Source: Chitinophagaceae bacterium BSSC1 (GTDB lineage: Bacteria; Bacteroidota; Bacteroidia; Chitinophagales; Chitinophagaceae). From it: a stretch of DNA of 64,000 nucleotides. Both the position numbers and the translations under genes were made by a program. The first letter of the stretch is position 1. Every line of letters starts with the position of its first letter. Shown here piece by piece: positions 1 to 9,262 of this stretch. The notes beneath the pieces are model-generated. The model was not told where the DNA came from, ran no database searches, and saw nothing but the letters and a program-made list of their open reading frames with translations. The stretch lies in NCBI GenBank assembly GCA_002256435.1, contig NKJC01000003.1:372001-436000 (forward strand). Direction: 5' to 3'.

Positions 1-781
1 AGATTGACTTGGCAGGATTCACTCCCTCAATACCAAACTCGTGTCCAAACTTGTCAGAAAAAGTTATTAGAATTCCAATCACATACCAAACCGGTAATCC
101 AATGACTACGCCCTTTAGGTACCTAAAAAATCTTTCGCGCTTGGTAAATAGCATGAGAAAATTACCGCGTTCAACCGAACTGTTTTTTACTTCACCAAAT
201 AGGCCACTCTCAGAAATTTTTACACGCAAGACCAGCAAACAAAGACCCATGGCACCACCTATATAATAACAGATACGCCAGTCTTGAAAATGGTCATAGA
301 CAAAAAATGCGGCGATAGCTCCAAAGACTCCAACAGTGGCAATGACGGTAGCACCAGTACCACGTTTTTCTTTTGATAGCATTTCATTGACAAGGGTAAT
401 ACTAGCACCCAATTCACCGGCCAAACCTAGCCCCGCAATAAAACGCATCCAGGTATATTGTTCCACGGTTTGCACCATGCCGTTGGCGATGTTAGCCAGA
501 GAGTATAACAGTATGGACCCAAATAAAACACTTAGTCTTCCTTTCTTGTCTCCCATAATGCCCCAGGCAATACCACCTACCAAGAGCCCAATCATTTGAA
601 CACTGATGATCAGCTCGCCCTTGCTCAATACCTGATCCGGTGTAAGACCCAAAGATGCTAAACTGGGTTTGCGAACTATACTAAATAGAAGTAAGTCATA
701 GACGTCTACAAAAAAGCCCAAAGCCCCCACAATTACGGGCATTGACAAAACGGCAATCTGTTTTCCGGATCCTTGTTGCAT
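1..781 (-). CDS. MFS transporter, C-terminus cut by window edge
   Basis: Translating the minus strand from the ATG at 781 gives about 260 residues that stay open to the left edge, so the C-terminal half is missing. Several hydrophobic segments are visible. The loop GDKKGR, after a hydrophobic stretch with GGIAWGIMG, is the MFS motif A between helices 2 and 3, and RFIAGLGLAGELGAS resembles helix 4 and the motif near it in the metabolite:H+ symporter group. It should be an inner-membrane permease for a small organic solute; the substrate cannot be read from the sequence. The start codon lies 5 nt after the dedA-like stop, so it is probably the last gene of a three-gene operon with the DAACS symporter and the DedA protein. 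Confidence 0.85.
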   Translation of the reverse strand, partial: MQQGSGKQIAVLSMPVIVGALGFFVDVYDLLLFSIVRKPSLASLGLTPDQVLSKGELIISVQMIGLLVGGIAWGIMGDKKGRLSVLFGSILLYSLANIANGMVQTVEQYTWMRFIAGLGLAGELGASITLVNEMLSKEKRGTGATVIATVGVFGAIAAFFVYDHFQDWRICYYIGGAMGLCLLVLRVKISESGLFGEVKNSSVERGNFLMLFTKRERFFRYLKGVVIGLPVWYVIGILITFSDKFGHEFGIEGVNPAKSI

Positions 782-786
782 GAAGG

Positions 787-1467
787 TTACGCTGTTTTCT
801 TTTTGTTGAAAAGCAGTTTGAAGATCACGGGAGCCGTGGTTACAAATACAATGCCTAGTACAATCACTTCTAAGTGTTGTTTTAGGTCAAACCCAAATTG
901 AGAGAGGATCCAGATTTGTAAAAAATGTCCGCCTACCAACATGCTAAATACCCAACCCACAGATCCAATCACATTGAATACCATGAACTTCTTTTTGTCC
1001 ATTTGTACAATGCCGGCAACAATGGGCGCAAATGTTCTAATGATGGGAATAAACCTAGCAATGATAATAGCACCACCACCATGCTTTTCATAGAATTCAT
1101 GGGCCTGTTCCAGATAATGTCTCTTGAATAAAATATTCTCTTTCCAACTATACATGGCTGGCCCAACTTTTTTACCAAACCAATAACCAGTGGCGTTTCC
1201 TGCAATACCAGCAGAAGCAATTAAAACCATGAGCACCATCAGGTCTAAAAATTCATTACCCGTTGGAATAAATTCATTGGCCAAATTGGTACTATAAATA
1301 CCGGCAACAAACAAGAGACTATCGCCCGGCAAAAAGAATCCGGCAAACAATCCGGTTTCAGCAAAGACTACAAATAAAATCAACCATAACCCACCATGTT
1401 CAATATAGAACTGGGGTTGCAATAACTGACTCCAATGAAAAGCGGTTGACAAAAATATTTCTAACAT
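787..1467 (-). CDS. DedA family membrane protein
   Basis: A 226-residue integral membrane protein of the DedA / SNARE-associated (VTT) family. Members work in membrane homeostasis, and several are undecaprenyl-phosphate or phospholipid flippases. The family signature is visible near residues 35-60 (FAETGLFAGFFLPGDSLLF), as is the conserved second motif ARFIPIIRTFAPIVAG at about residues 135-152. A glycine-rich membrane segment near residues 80-100 and C-terminal hydrophobic helices complete the fold. Length is typical. It lies 8 nt downstream of the DAACS gene and 5 nt upstream of the MFS gene, so all three are probably co-transcribed. The precise substrate is unknown. Confidence 0.93.
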   Translation of the reverse strand: MLEIFLSTAFHWSQLLQPQFYIEHGGLWLILFVVFAETGLFAGFFLPGDSLLFVAGIYSTNLANEFIPTGNEFLDLMVLMVLIASAGIAGNATGYWFGKKVGPAMYSWKENILFKRHYLEQAHEFYEKHGGGAIIIARFIPIIRTFAPIVAGIVQMDKKKFMVFNVIGSVGWVFSMLVGGHFLQIWILSQFGFDLKQHLEVIVLGIVFVTTAPVIFKLLFNKKKTA

Positions 1468-1475
1468 AGCATTTC

Positions 1476-2792
1476 TTAAGTGGTTTCAACTGGGTTTTCC
1501 AAAGCGTTCTCCCATTTACTTACAACAGTAGTTGCTAGGGCGTTTCCTAACACATTGGTTGCTGTTCTAAACATGTCGCAAAAATGGTCAATGGGTAAAA
1601 TTAGGGCAATCCCCTCTGGTGGAATATTAAACATGGCGCAGGTAGCAGTTACTACAACTAAGCTTGCCCTGGGCACACCCGCAATCCCTTTGCTGGTTAA
1701 CATTAACACAATGAGCATGGTAAACTGTGTACCATAGTCTAAATGAATATTATATGCTTGCGCAATGGCAATACTGGCAAAAGTCATATACATCATACTT
1801 CCATCTAGGTTAAAGGAATAACCCAGTGGAAGAATAAAAGCAACAATTTTATCCTTGCATCCAAACTTCTCCAATTCTTCTGTGAGTTTTGGAAATACCG
1901 CTTCACTACTGGTTGTACTAAACGCAATAATTAAAGGAGGGAAAATGGCTTTTAATAATTGGGGCAGACGCTTGCCTAAAATGATGAATCCTACAGTCAA
2001 AAGAATTAACCACAAAATGGCAATCCCTGAAACAAAGTACAATAAGTATTTACCATAGAAAACAAAGACTTCCAAGCCCTTGGTAGCAATCACTGCAGAG
2101 ATGGCACCAAAAACACCCAGCGGAGCAAAATTCATCACGTATCCCACCATTTTCAAGATCACATGGGCTACAGCATCTAATCCCTTAACAACAATTTTGG
2201 CTTTTTCACCCAAAGCAGCAGTAGCTATACCAAAGAAAATACTAAAGATGACCAATTGCAGAATTTCATTATTGGCCATGGCTTCAAAAACCGATTTGGG
2301 GAACACGTGCTCCACAAACTTGATCAAACTAAATTCTTGGGTCTTGCCTACCAAATCCTTGGCTCCATTTACATCGGCATTGCTCAAATCTATTCCCACA
2401 CCGGGTTGTAACAGATTCACAAGTAACATACCCAATAACAAAGAAGCAAAAGAAGCAGACACAAACCATAATAAGGCCTTACCTCCCACCCTGCCAACGG
2501 ACTGCAGATCACCCAGTTTGGCAATACCCACTACAAGGGTAGAAAATACCAAAGGAGCTATAATCATTTGCACCAGTCTTAGGAAGATGGTGGTCAGAAG
2601 CTTGATGTTCTTGGAAAAAGAGGCAATAAATTCTGGACCAGCCTGTGTATGAATCACATAACCCAGAATAATCCCGGCAATCATGGAAATGATAATATAT
2701 AAAGTAAGCCTGTTAGATTTCTGCATGGTCTTGGTCATTAGCTGTGCAATATAAGATTTATGCGCAAATGCCCCTTTTACCCATTTACTCAT
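1476..2792 (-). CDS. dicarboxylate/amino acid:cation symporter (DAACS)
   Basis: A 438-residue secondary transporter of the DAACS family (GltP/DctA type), which couples uptake of glutamate, aspartate or C4-dicarboxylates to Na+ or H+. Visible hallmarks are the serine-rich re-entrant loop STTSSEAVFPK, the NLDGSMMYM segment (family NMDGT/NLDGS substrate and cation site), the second re-entrant loop SKGIAGVPRAS, and the C-terminal helix with DHFCDMFRTATNVLGN, whose Asp and Arg bind the amino and carboxyl groups in known members. The first ~25 residues are hydrophilic and precede helix 1; an internal Met could be the true start. It heads the operon with the DedA and MFS genes. Confidence 0.93.
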   Translation of the reverse strand: MSKWVKGAFAHKSYIAQLMTKTMQKSNRLTLYIIISMIAGIILGYVIHTQAGPEFIASFSKNIKLLTTIFLRLVQMIIAPLVFSTLVVGIAKLGDLQSVGRVGGKALLWFVSASFASLLLGMLLVNLLQPGVGIDLSNADVNGAKDLVGKTQEFSLIKFVEHVFPKSVFEAMANNEILQLVIFSIFFGIATAALGEKAKIVVKGLDAVAHVILKMVGYVMNFAPLGVFGAISAVIATKGLEVFVFYGKYLLYFVSGIAILWLILLTVGFIILGKRLPQLLKAIFPPLIIAFSTTSSEAVFPKLTEELEKFGCKDKIVAFILPLGYSFNLDGSMMYMTFASIAIAQAYNIHLDYGTQFTMLIVLMLTSKGIAGVPRASLVVVTATCAMFNIPPEGIALILPIDHFCDMFRTATNVLGNALATTVVSKWENALENPVETT

Positions 2793-2877
2793 TTATAAAA
2801 GTTTTTCAGAGGGAAAGCCTAAATTGATTATTTTGCCAGTTATTACTATTTATTTAGAGAAACCAACCAACCTATTT

Positions 2878-4413
2878 ATGAGTTTATTCAGAAAAAAATC
2901 GCTTTCCGCCATGCTGGCCAGTGCAGAGGAATCTACTGACGGCCTGAAAAGGACACTTGGTGCAGGTAACTTAATTGCGCTGGGTATTGGTGCCATTATT
3001 GGTGCTGGTTTGTTTGTAAGAACCGCCGCTGCTGCAGGACAATCTGCTGGACCCGCTGTAACCATCTCCTTCATTATTGCAGCCATTGGTTGTGCTTTTG
3101 CTGGTCTTTGTTATGCTGAGTTTGCAGCCATGATTCCCATTGCAGGTAGTGCTTATGCCTACTCTTATGTAACATTGGGAGAACTAGTAGCTTGGATTAT
3201 TGGATGGGCCCTGATCATGGAATACGCGCTGGGTGCAGCAACCGTATCTATTGCATGGAGCGAATACCTTAATAAATTATTTGGGATGCAGATACCCTAT
3301 GAGTGGTGTCACTCCCCTTTTGAAAGCTTTACAGACTCTGCAGGTGTCTTGCACCAAGGTATGATCAATGCGCCTGCCTTGGTTATCTTGTTGTTGATCA
3401 CTTTGTTGTTGATAAAAGGAACCCAAGAATCTGCCATAGTAAATGCCATTATCGTATTTATTAAAGTAGCCATTGTAATGATCTTTATTGCCGTGGGTTG
3501 GCAGTTTATTAGACCTGAAAATCATACACCATATTTGATTCCAGAAGGAACCGCACCTGTATTAGACAGTGCTGGTAAAGTGATTGCTGATTACTCTCCC
3601 TTTAACAAACATGGTTGGGGTGGTGTATTGGGCGGTGCTGCCGTGGTATTCTTTGCCTTTATTGGGTTTGACGCCGTTTCTACAGCTGCCCAAGAAGCCA
3701 AGAACCCCAAGCGCGATATGCCTATTGGTATCCTAGGTTCCCTAGTAGTTTGTACCATTTTGTACATTCTTTTTGGACACGTATTAACCGGTGTTGCAAA
3801 CTGGAAAGATTTTGTGGATCCAGAAAAAGGCCGTGAAGCTTCTGTTGCTTATGCCATTAGTACTTATATGACTGGATACGGTTGGTTAGCCAAAGCAGTA
3901 ACCGTTGCCATCTTGGCCGGTTTCTCTTCCGTGATCTTGGTGATGTTAATGGGTCAGAGCCGTATCTTCTACTCTATGAGTAATGATGGTTTGATTCCAA
4001 AAGCATTTGGAGAATTGCATCCTAAATTCAAAACGCCTTACAAAGCCAATATTATCCTATTCGTTTTTGTAGGATTGTTTGCGGCATTTGTTCCAGGACA
4101 CGTAGCTGGTGACCTTACCTCTTTTGGTACCCTGTTTGCCTTTGTACTAGTTAGTATTGGGGTTTGGGTATTGAGGGTTAAATCTCCAGAATTAGAGCGT
4201 CCATTCAGAACCCCATTGGTACCCATTGTATCTTCTTTGGGAGTAATTGTTTGTACTTCTATGATTTTGGTATTGGATTCAACCACGCTGAAAGTAGCAT
4301 TTGGTTGGATGGCCCTTGGATTGGTTGTTTATTTCTTATACAGTAAGAAAAGAAGTAAACTTCAGAATCCAAGTGACATTATTCCTAAAGCATCTGATTT
4401 TGAGAAACACTAA
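2878..4413 (+). CDS. APC superfamily amino acid permease (CAT-like)
   Basis: A 511-residue inner-membrane amino acid transporter. The N-terminus carries the APC glycine-rich helix 1 motif (GIGAIIGAGLFV, about residues 37-48), which binds the substrate backbone, and about 12-14 hydrophobic segments follow. The stretch FAFIGFDAVSTAAQEAKNPKRDMP is the typical APC helix 6-7 signature; the PKxxxP loop and the C-terminal repeats resemble bacterial members of the cationic amino acid transporter branch. I chose the ATG at 2878; the frame extends to a TTG at 2824, but those extra residues are not typical of the family. It is divergent from the DAACS operon and ends at a strong intrinsic terminator. 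Confidence 0.92.
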   Translation: MSLFRKKSLSAMLASAEESTDGLKRTLGAGNLIALGIGAIIGAGLFVRTAAAAGQSAGPAVTISFIIAAIGCAFAGLCYAEFAAMIPIAGSAYAYSYVTLGELVAWIIGWALIMEYALGAATVSIAWSEYLNKLFGMQIPYEWCHSPFESFTDSAGVLHQGMINAPALVILLLITLLLIKGTQESAIVNAIIVFIKVAIVMIFIAVGWQFIRPENHTPYLIPEGTAPVLDSAGKVIADYSPFNKHGWGGVLGGAAVVFFAFIGFDAVSTAAQEAKNPKRDMPIGILGSLVVCTILYILFGHVLTGVANWKDFVDPEKGREASVAYAISTYMTGYGWLAKAVTVAILAGFSSVILVMLMGQSRIFYSMSNDGLIPKAFGELHPKFKTPYKANIILFVFVGLFAAFVPGHVAGDLTSFGTLFAFVLVSIGVWVLRVKSPELERPFRTPLVPIVSSLGVIVCTSMILVLDSTTLKVAFGWMALGLVVYFLYSKKRSKLQNPSDIIPKASDFEKH

Positions 4414-4430
4414 TTAGTAGCATCTTTTAT

Positions 4431-4468
4431 AAAAACGCCTGTCAGCTTCAAAACTGACAGGCGTTTTT
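4431..4468 (+). terminator. intrinsic terminator after amino acid permease
   Basis: A perfect 15-bp stem (arms 4431-4445 and 4454-4468, beginning AAAAACGCCTGTCAG) closes an 8-nt loop and ends in a T run. It sits 18 nt after the permease stop. Confidence 0.92.
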
Positions 4469-4476
4469 CTTTACAC

Positions 4477-4507
4477 TTGGCCACTACGTTTCAATATGCT
4501 AATTTTG
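4477..4507 (+). promoter_or_regulatory. predicted promoter for the YebC-family gene
   Basis: A TTG at 4477-4479 and TAATTTTG at 4500-4507 are 20 nt apart, matching the Bacteroidota housekeeping promoter (-33 TTG / -7 TAnnTTTG). Transcription would start near 4512, giving a leader of about 27 nt before the ATG at 4539. Confidence 0.65.
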
Positions 4508-4538
4508 CCATCCTAATTAACAAAGCTAAAAGCATTTT

Positions 4539-5261
4539 ATGGGTAGGATATTTGAAGTAAGAAAAGCAACCATGTTTGCCCGTTGGGACAGAATGGCCAA
4601 GCAATTCACCAGAATTGGTAAGGAAATTGTGATTGCTGTAAAAGCAAGTGGCCCCGATGTTGCCACCAACCCAGCCCTGCGTAGGTGCTTTCAGAATGCC
4701 AAGAGTGTTGGTATGCCAAAGGACCGTGTGGAAGCTGCTATTAAGCGCGCCATGGGTAAGGACACCAGCAACTATGAAGAAATACTTTACGAAGGATACG
4801 CTCCACACGGTGTGGCTTTATTAGTAGAAACTGCAACAGATAACCACGTTAGAACAGTTGCCAATGTGAAAAGCCATTTCAACAAAGGAAATGGTGCATT
4901 GGGTAATAGCGGTGCCGTAAGTTTCCAATTCAAGAAAATGGGGGTGTTTAAACTAAAGCTAGAGGGCTTAGATATGGATGAGCTGGAACTGGAATTGATT
5001 GACCACGGTTTGGATGAATTGGGAGAAAGCACAGATGACGATGGTAATCCAATCTTGGTTTTGCGTTGTGCCTTTGTAGATTTTGGTAACCTACAAAAAG
5101 CCATGGAAGACAAAAACCTAAGTCCACTAAGTGCAGAATTGGAATGGATTCCAACCACTACTGTTCCTGTTACCGATGAACAAGCAGAAGACGTTTCTAA
5201 ATTGATTGAGCGCTTGGAGCAGGATGAAGACGTGAACAAGGTCTTCCACAATATGGGTTAA
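4539..5261 (+). CDS. YebC/PmpR family transcriptional regulator
   Basis: A 240-residue protein of the YebC/PmpR/TACO1 family, whose members are described as DNA-binding regulators or translation factors that relieve ribosome stalling at proline runs. The N-terminal three-helix domain (residues 1-80; MGRIFEVRK, then [12 protein letters not shown] and [13 protein letters not shown]) and the two alpha/beta domains starting at [14 protein letters not shown] are all present at the usual length. The usual N-terminal GHSKW is replaced by [20 protein letters not shown], a variant known in Bacteroidota members. It is monocistronic, with a promoter just upstream and a terminator 30 nt after the stop. 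Confidence 0.93.
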   Translation: MGRIFEVRKATMFARWDRMAKQFTRIGKEIVIAVKASGPDVATNPALRRCFQNAKSVGMPKDRVEAAIKRAMGKDTSNYEEILYEGYAPHGVALLVETATDNHVRTVANVKSHFNKGNGALGNSGAVSFQFKKMGVFKLKLEGLDMDELELELIDHGLDELGESTDDDGNPILVLRCAFVDFGNLQKAMEDKNLSPLSAELEWIPTTTVPVTDEQAEDVSKLIERLEQDEDVNKVFHNMG

Positions 5262-5290
5262 ACTAATCACTAGTAATATTGTTAACTTAG

Positions 5291-5321
5291 AGCCGTCCCG
5301 ATTATTCAGGACGGCTTTTTT
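5291..5321 (+). terminator. intrinsic terminator after YebC-family gene
   Basis: Arms AGCCGTCC (5291-5298) and GGACGGCT (5309-5316) with a 10-nt loop, followed by a T run to 5321. The next gene's ATG is at 5323, so the T tract touches that start codon. Confidence 0.9.
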
Positions 5322-5322
5322 C

Positions 5323-5730
5323 ATGGAAACCCAAGAACACCCAGTTATATTATTTGATGGCGTTTGCAATCTCTGTAACGCAGCGGTGCAATTTGTAATT
5401 GCTAGGGACCCACAAAAAAAATTCAGATTCGCGTCCCTACAAAGTAATTATGGACAAGCCATTGCACAAAAAGCGGGTTTGTCAACTACCGATTTGTCTA
5501 GCTTTATTTTATACGAAAATGGCATAGTCTTTACCCGCTCTACTGGAGCCCTAAAAACAACAAAGGGACTATCCGGTGGATGGCCCCTTTTGTATGCATT
5601 TATCATTGTCCCCAAATTTATCAGAGACGCAGTGTATAATTTTATTGCCAAAAATCGCTATCGCTGGTTTGGTAAACAGGAATCTTGTTGGGTTCCAACA
5701 CCAGCATTGAAATCGCTTTTTCTAGACTAG
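5323..5730 (+). CDS. DCC family thiol-disulfide oxidoreductase-like protein (DUF393)
   Basis: A 135-residue protein with the DUF393 signature. The family is named after its N-terminal D-x-x-C-x-x-C motif, seen here as VILFDGVCNLCNAAVQF (residues 8-24), so D, C and C are intact. The sequence FRFASLQS is the second conserved block. Members have a thioredoxin-like fold and are thought to be redox proteins, with no established substrate. There is no signal peptide, so it is probably cytoplasmic. The start codon directly follows the terminator of the preceding gene, leaving no room for an ordinary leader unless the promoter overlaps that hairpin or there is read-through. It converges with the E1 gene, 14 nt away. 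Confidence 0.9.
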   Translation: METQEHPVILFDGVCNLCNAAVQFVIARDPQKKFRFASLQSNYGQAIAQKAGLSTTDLSSFILYENGIVFTRSTGALKTTKGLSGGWPLLYAFIIVPKFIRDAVYNFIAKNRYRWFGKQESCWVPTPALKSLFLD

Positions 5731-5744
5731 CACAAATTCAACTC

Positions 5745-8129
5745 CTATTCGTTGCACATTTCTCTAATCACTTCAATAATTTCTTCTGCATTGGGTTTGC
5801 TAAAATAGTCCCCGTCACTACCATAGCCAGGTCTATTAGGCTTTCCAGTAATGGTTCTTGGATTCACGTCTAACCATTTGTAACCGCCCTGTTTTTCCAT
5901 CACCATATTGTACATATAGGCCGATGCTCCACCAGGAACGTCTTCATCTATAAATACAATTCGATTGGTTTTTTTGAGTGACTCCACAATGGAATGATTC
6001 AAATCAAAAGGTAATAAGGTTTGTACGTCTACTATCTCACAACTAATGCCTTCCTTTTCTAAACGCTGCGCTGCTTCCTCAATAATGCGCAGTACTGAAC
6101 CATAAGAAACAATAGTGATATCTGTTCCGGTTCTAATCACTTCTGGCTCTCCCAATGGAATGGTATACTCCATTAAGTTGGCTGGCATTTTTTCTTTGAG
6201 TCTATAGCCATTCAAACACTCAATCACAATAGCTGGGTCATTGGCTTGCAATAAAGTATTGTACATACCAACAGCCTGCACCATATTTCTTGGCACACAT
6301 ACATACAATCCGCGAAGCGCATTAATCACTAAGCCCAAGGGCGATCCGCTATGCCAAATACCTTCTAGTCTATGACCCCTTGTTCTAATAATTAAGGGAA
6401 CACTTTGCATACCACGTGTGCGGAAATGCGTAGTGGCTACGTCATCACTCAAAGGTTGTAAACCATATAATAAATAGTCAAGGTATTGGATCTCTGCAAT
6501 AGGTCTTAATCCGCGCAAAGCAAGACCAATGGCTTGTCCCACAATGGTCAATTCTCTAATACCCGTATCCATGATCCTATCCGGACCATGTTTGTCTTGT
6601 AATCCAGCAAAGCCTTGGTTTACGTCTCCAATATGACCCACGTCTTCTCCAAAAGCAAAGACTTTTGGATTGGCTGTAAATAGAGCATCAAAATATTTGT
6701 TCAATACATCAAAGCCATTCACCATGGGCGCATCAAAAGAAATCAAGGGTTTTACTTGTTCAACTTTTAAAGCTGACTTTGGTGTTTCATTATAGAGATG
6801 ACTGGTATGCAAATATTCGTTCTGCTTGATCAAGGCCTTGTTGTAAGCCTTGAGCTCTGGAGCAGATGGAGAATTAGGAGCTAATTCCAATGCCAGCGCT
6901 ATGGCGCGATGTACATCACGCATCAATGGCTCCCGATTGGCCGTTAATTCAGATACAATCAATTGAATGGCATTGTAAACTTCCATGTCATTGATCATCA
7001 TGGACTGAATTTTATCAGCCGCTTCTGCCACTTGGGTTTTGATAGGGTCTAAATATTTGTTCCAAGCCAGACCTTTTTGTTCCCTTACATGTTCTTTGGC
7101 TTCCGCTTCAATGGCCACTAATTCATCATGACTACCCAAATTATTTTCAATAACCCATTCGCGCATTTTCTTAATACAATCCCACTCACGTTCCCATTCC
7201 AATCTCTCTTGACTCTTGTATCTTTCATGACTACCGCTGGTAGAATGTCCTTGGGGTTGGGTTACTTCTTCAACGTGAAAGAGCACAGGCACATGGGTTT
7301 CTCTAACGCGTTGCAATGCTTCTTCAAACACTTCGCACATGCCCGCATAATCCCAAGCTTTTACCTTATAAATTCTGATACCATTGGTGTCTTCTAATTT
7401 CTCTAGACCTTTTAATGCGTCTGAGATAGAGCCCTTAGTGGTTTGATAATTTTTAGGAACTGAAATTCCATAACCATCGTCCCAGACAAAAACGGCTAAG
7501 GGTACTTGTAAAACACCTGCAGCATTAATGGTTTCCCAGAAATGTCCTTCTGTAGTACTGGCGTCTCCAATGGTGCAAAAACAAATTTCATTACCATTAT
7601 GACTTAAAGCATCTAGCTTACGTAGTTCTCTATTATTTCTAAAAATTTTAGAAGCAAAAGCCAGACCCAAAGCCCGTGGCATTTGCCCAGCTGTAGGTGC
7701 TATATCCGAAGAAATGTTTTTCCTATTGGCAAGATCCATCCAATTCCCATTATCGTCTACAAATCGCGTAGCAAAATGAGAACTCATTTGACGCCCATAG
7801 CTAAAGGGATCATTATGGGGATCGGCATATAATTGAGCGAAGTACTGTTCTACACTGGCAAGTCCTGAGGCAAACATAAATGTCTGGTCGCGGTAGTAGC
7901 CACTCCTAAAATCGCCCTGGCGAAAAAACTTTGCCATGGCCACCTGCGCCACTTCCTTACCATCTCCAAAAATGCCAAACTTGGCCTTGCCTGTTAAAAC
8001 TTCTCGTCTTCCCAACAAAGAAGTTTCCCTGCTGATAACAGCAAAACGATAATCTTCCAACACCGCTTTCCTAAAACCTTCAAAAGAAAGCATATCGTTG
8101 GTTTGTTCCAAAGAAGTGGTTAGTTCCAT
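5745..8129 (-). CDS. 2-oxoacid dehydrogenase E1, fused alpha and beta subunits
   Basis: A 794-residue thiamine-diphosphate enzyme in which the alpha subunit (about residues 15-390) and the beta subunit (about 450-794) are in one chain. It would decarboxylate a 2-oxoacid and acylate the lipoyl group of E2. The alpha half has FGDGKE near residue 55 and the ThDP/Mg motif GDAS at 188-191 with EGHFWE after it; the classical NN pair that ends the motif reads DD (VWDDGYGIS, about 217-218). The beta half has FGEDVG, the transketolase pyrimidine-domain core and a C-terminal transketolase domain (IVSYGS, EVVDVQTLLP-like). Such fusions are common in Bacteroidota and usually annotated as branched-chain or pyruvate-type E1; the substrate is not certain. 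No E2 or E3 gene is in the window. Confidence 0.92.
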   Translation of the reverse strand: MELTTSLEQTNDMLSFEGFRKAVLEDYRFAVISRETSLLGRREVLTGKAKFGIFGDGKEVAQVAMAKFFRQGDFRSGYYRDQTFMFASGLASVEQYFAQLYADPHNDPFSYGRQMSSHFATRFVDDNGNWMDLANRKNISSDIAPTAGQMPRALGLAFASKIFRNNRELRKLDALSHNGNEICFCTIGDASTTEGHFWETINAAGVLQVPLAVFVWDDGYGISVPKNYQTTKGSISDALKGLEKLEDTNGIRIYKVKAWDYAGMCEVFEEALQRVRETHVPVLFHVEEVTQPQGHSTSGSHERYKSQERLEWEREWDCIKKMREWVIENNLGSHDELVAIEAEAKEHVREQKGLAWNKYLDPIKTQVAEAADKIQSMMINDMEVYNAIQLIVSELTANREPLMRDVHRAIALALELAPNSPSAPELKAYNKALIKQNEYLHTSHLYNETPKSALKVEQVKPLISFDAPMVNGFDVLNKYFDALFTANPKVFAFGEDVGHIGDVNQGFAGLQDKHGPDRIMDTGIRELTIVGQAIGLALRGLRPIAEIQYLDYLLYGLQPLSDDVATTHFRTRGMQSVPLIIRTRGHRLEGIWHSGSPLGLVINALRGLYVCVPRNMVQAVGMYNTLLQANDPAIVIECLNGYRLKEKMPANLMEYTIPLGEPEVIRTGTDITIVSYGSVLRIIEEAAQRLEKEGISCEIVDVQTLLPFDLNHSIVESLKKTNRIVFIDEDVPGGASAYMYNMVMEKQGGYKWLDVNPRTITGKPNRPGYGSDGDYFSKPNAEEIIEVIREMCNE

Positions 8130-8133
8130 AGTA

Positions 8134-8141
8134 CAAAAATA
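8134..8141 (-). promoter_or_regulatory. -7 box of E1 gene, near-leaderless geometry
   Basis: Read on the minus strand, TATTTTTG matches TAnnTTTG. Its last base is only 5 nt from the A of the ATG at 8129, so the transcript would begin at or next to the start codon. A clear -33 box is not visible. Confidence 0.45.
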
Positions 8142-8327
8142 ACGTTAGAACCTGAATAGACTAACAGAAATTAGTTTTCAAAAAGCCCTTATTTCTCAAC
8201 AGTTTATCCCATAAAATCATTTCAGTGCCCATATTAGGTGTTAAAGTACTGAAAATGACAAAAAAAATGGCCAGTCATGGTTTCAAAAAAATTAGAATTG
8301 GTACATTTAGGGCAAAATATTCCCTAT

Positions 8328-8801
8328 ATGAAAAAGATCTTCGTGATGGCCCTGTCAATCCTGCTTGCAGGATCCGCATTTAGCCAGTCTGCAACTACTA
8401 GTCCTCAACCTAAAGAAATAGGCTCTGTTGTAGAATTCAAGAACGATGCTTACAATTTTGGCAAAATAGCCTATGGCAAACCCGTTGAATATGTGGTTGA
8501 ATTCAAAAATATTGGTAAAGACACTTTAACGGTATTACAGGCCCAACCTGGTTGCGGTTGTACTACCCCTAGTTTTACACCCAATGAAAAATTTGGACCA
8601 GGTCAGACTTCTAAAATGACTATTCGCTTTAATAGCAGTGTGGTTGGGGCTTTTACCCGATTTATAGACGTTTATTTCTCTGGCGGTTTAACCAAAAAAC
8701 TAAGTTTTACTGGTGAGGGTATTCAAGAAGCAGCCCCTGCCCCAGCAACTAACAATGGTACCGCAAAGTCTAAACCAGCTCTTATTACTAACGGCAATTA
8801 A
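8328..8801 (+). CDS. DUF1573 domain secreted protein
   Basis: A 157-residue exported protein. The N-terminus MKKIFVMALSILLAGSAFSQ is a signal peptide, which is why I start at 8328 and not at the earlier in-frame ATG (8277). The mature part has one DUF1573 immunoglobulin-like domain: NDAYNFGKIAYG and then the hallmark QPGCGCTTPSF, followed by GPGQTSKMTIRFNS. The family is abundant in Bacteroidota and periplasmic or surface located; its function is unknown. The C-terminal ~20 residues are Ala/Pro/Asn-rich and low complexity. The next gene, 18 nt downstream, encodes a second DUF1573 protein, so this is a tandem pair in one transcript. Confidence 0.9.
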   Translation: MKKIFVMALSILLAGSAFSQSATTSPQPKEIGSVVEFKNDAYNFGKIAYGKPVEYVVEFKNIGKDTLTVLQAQPGCGCTTPSFTPNEKFGPGQTSKMTIRFNSSVVGAFTRFIDVYFSGGLTKKLSFTGEGIQEAAPAPATNNGTAKSKPALITNGN

Positions 8802-8819
8802 TTTTTACAAAATAGCACT

Positions 8820-9239
8820 ATGAAATCTTTACTTCTTTGTTTGGCAGTATTTGCCACTAGTTTAAGTTTTGCTCAAACCGATATCAAGTTCAAAGAGCAA
8901 ACCCATAAATTTGGCAAGATCAAAAAAGGCGTTCCTGCTTCTTATACCTTTTCTTATACCAATACCTCTGCAAAACCTGTAGTGATTGAATTTGCACAAG
9001 CAGATTGTGGTTGTACTGAACCTGAATACAGCAAAGCTCCACTACCTAAAGGACAATCGGCTACTATTAAAGTCACTTATAATGCAGCCATGTCTGGTAT
9101 TTTCAAAAAAACGGTGAATGTAAAATTTGCTCATAGCACACAACCCTATTTACTAACCGTAGAAGGCGAAGTATTGATGGACAAAGAGACTCAAGCCAAA
9201 ATTGACGCAGCTAATAAAAAAGCAAAACCCAAGTCTTAA
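8820..9239 (+). CDS. DUF1573 domain secreted protein (second of pair)
   Basis: A 139-residue paralogue of the preceding gene. Signal peptide MKSLLLCLAVFATSLSFAQ is followed by one DUF1573 domain with FKEQTHKFGKIKKG, the Cys motif ADCGCTEPEYS and GQSATIKVTYNA. The C-terminal tail is lysine-rich. The pair shares domain layout but differs in the charge of the tail, so it is more likely an old duplication than a recent one. Function is unknown; periplasmic or outer-surface location is inferred from the signal peptide. An intrinsic terminator follows 23 nt after the stop. Confidence 0.9.
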   Translation: MKSLLLCLAVFATSLSFAQTDIKFKEQTHKFGKIKKGVPASYTFSYTNTSAKPVVIEFAQADCGCTEPEYSKAPLPKGQSATIKVTYNAAMSGIFKKTVNVKFAHSTQPYLLTVEGEVLMDKETQAKIDAANKKAKPKS

Positions 9240-9262
9240 ACTTTGCTTACAAATATTTAACA

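Noticed and set aside
2080..2652. 190-codon plus-strand ORF inside the DAACS gene
   Set aside because: It is a shadow frame of the highly conserved symporter on the minus strand and has no family motif.
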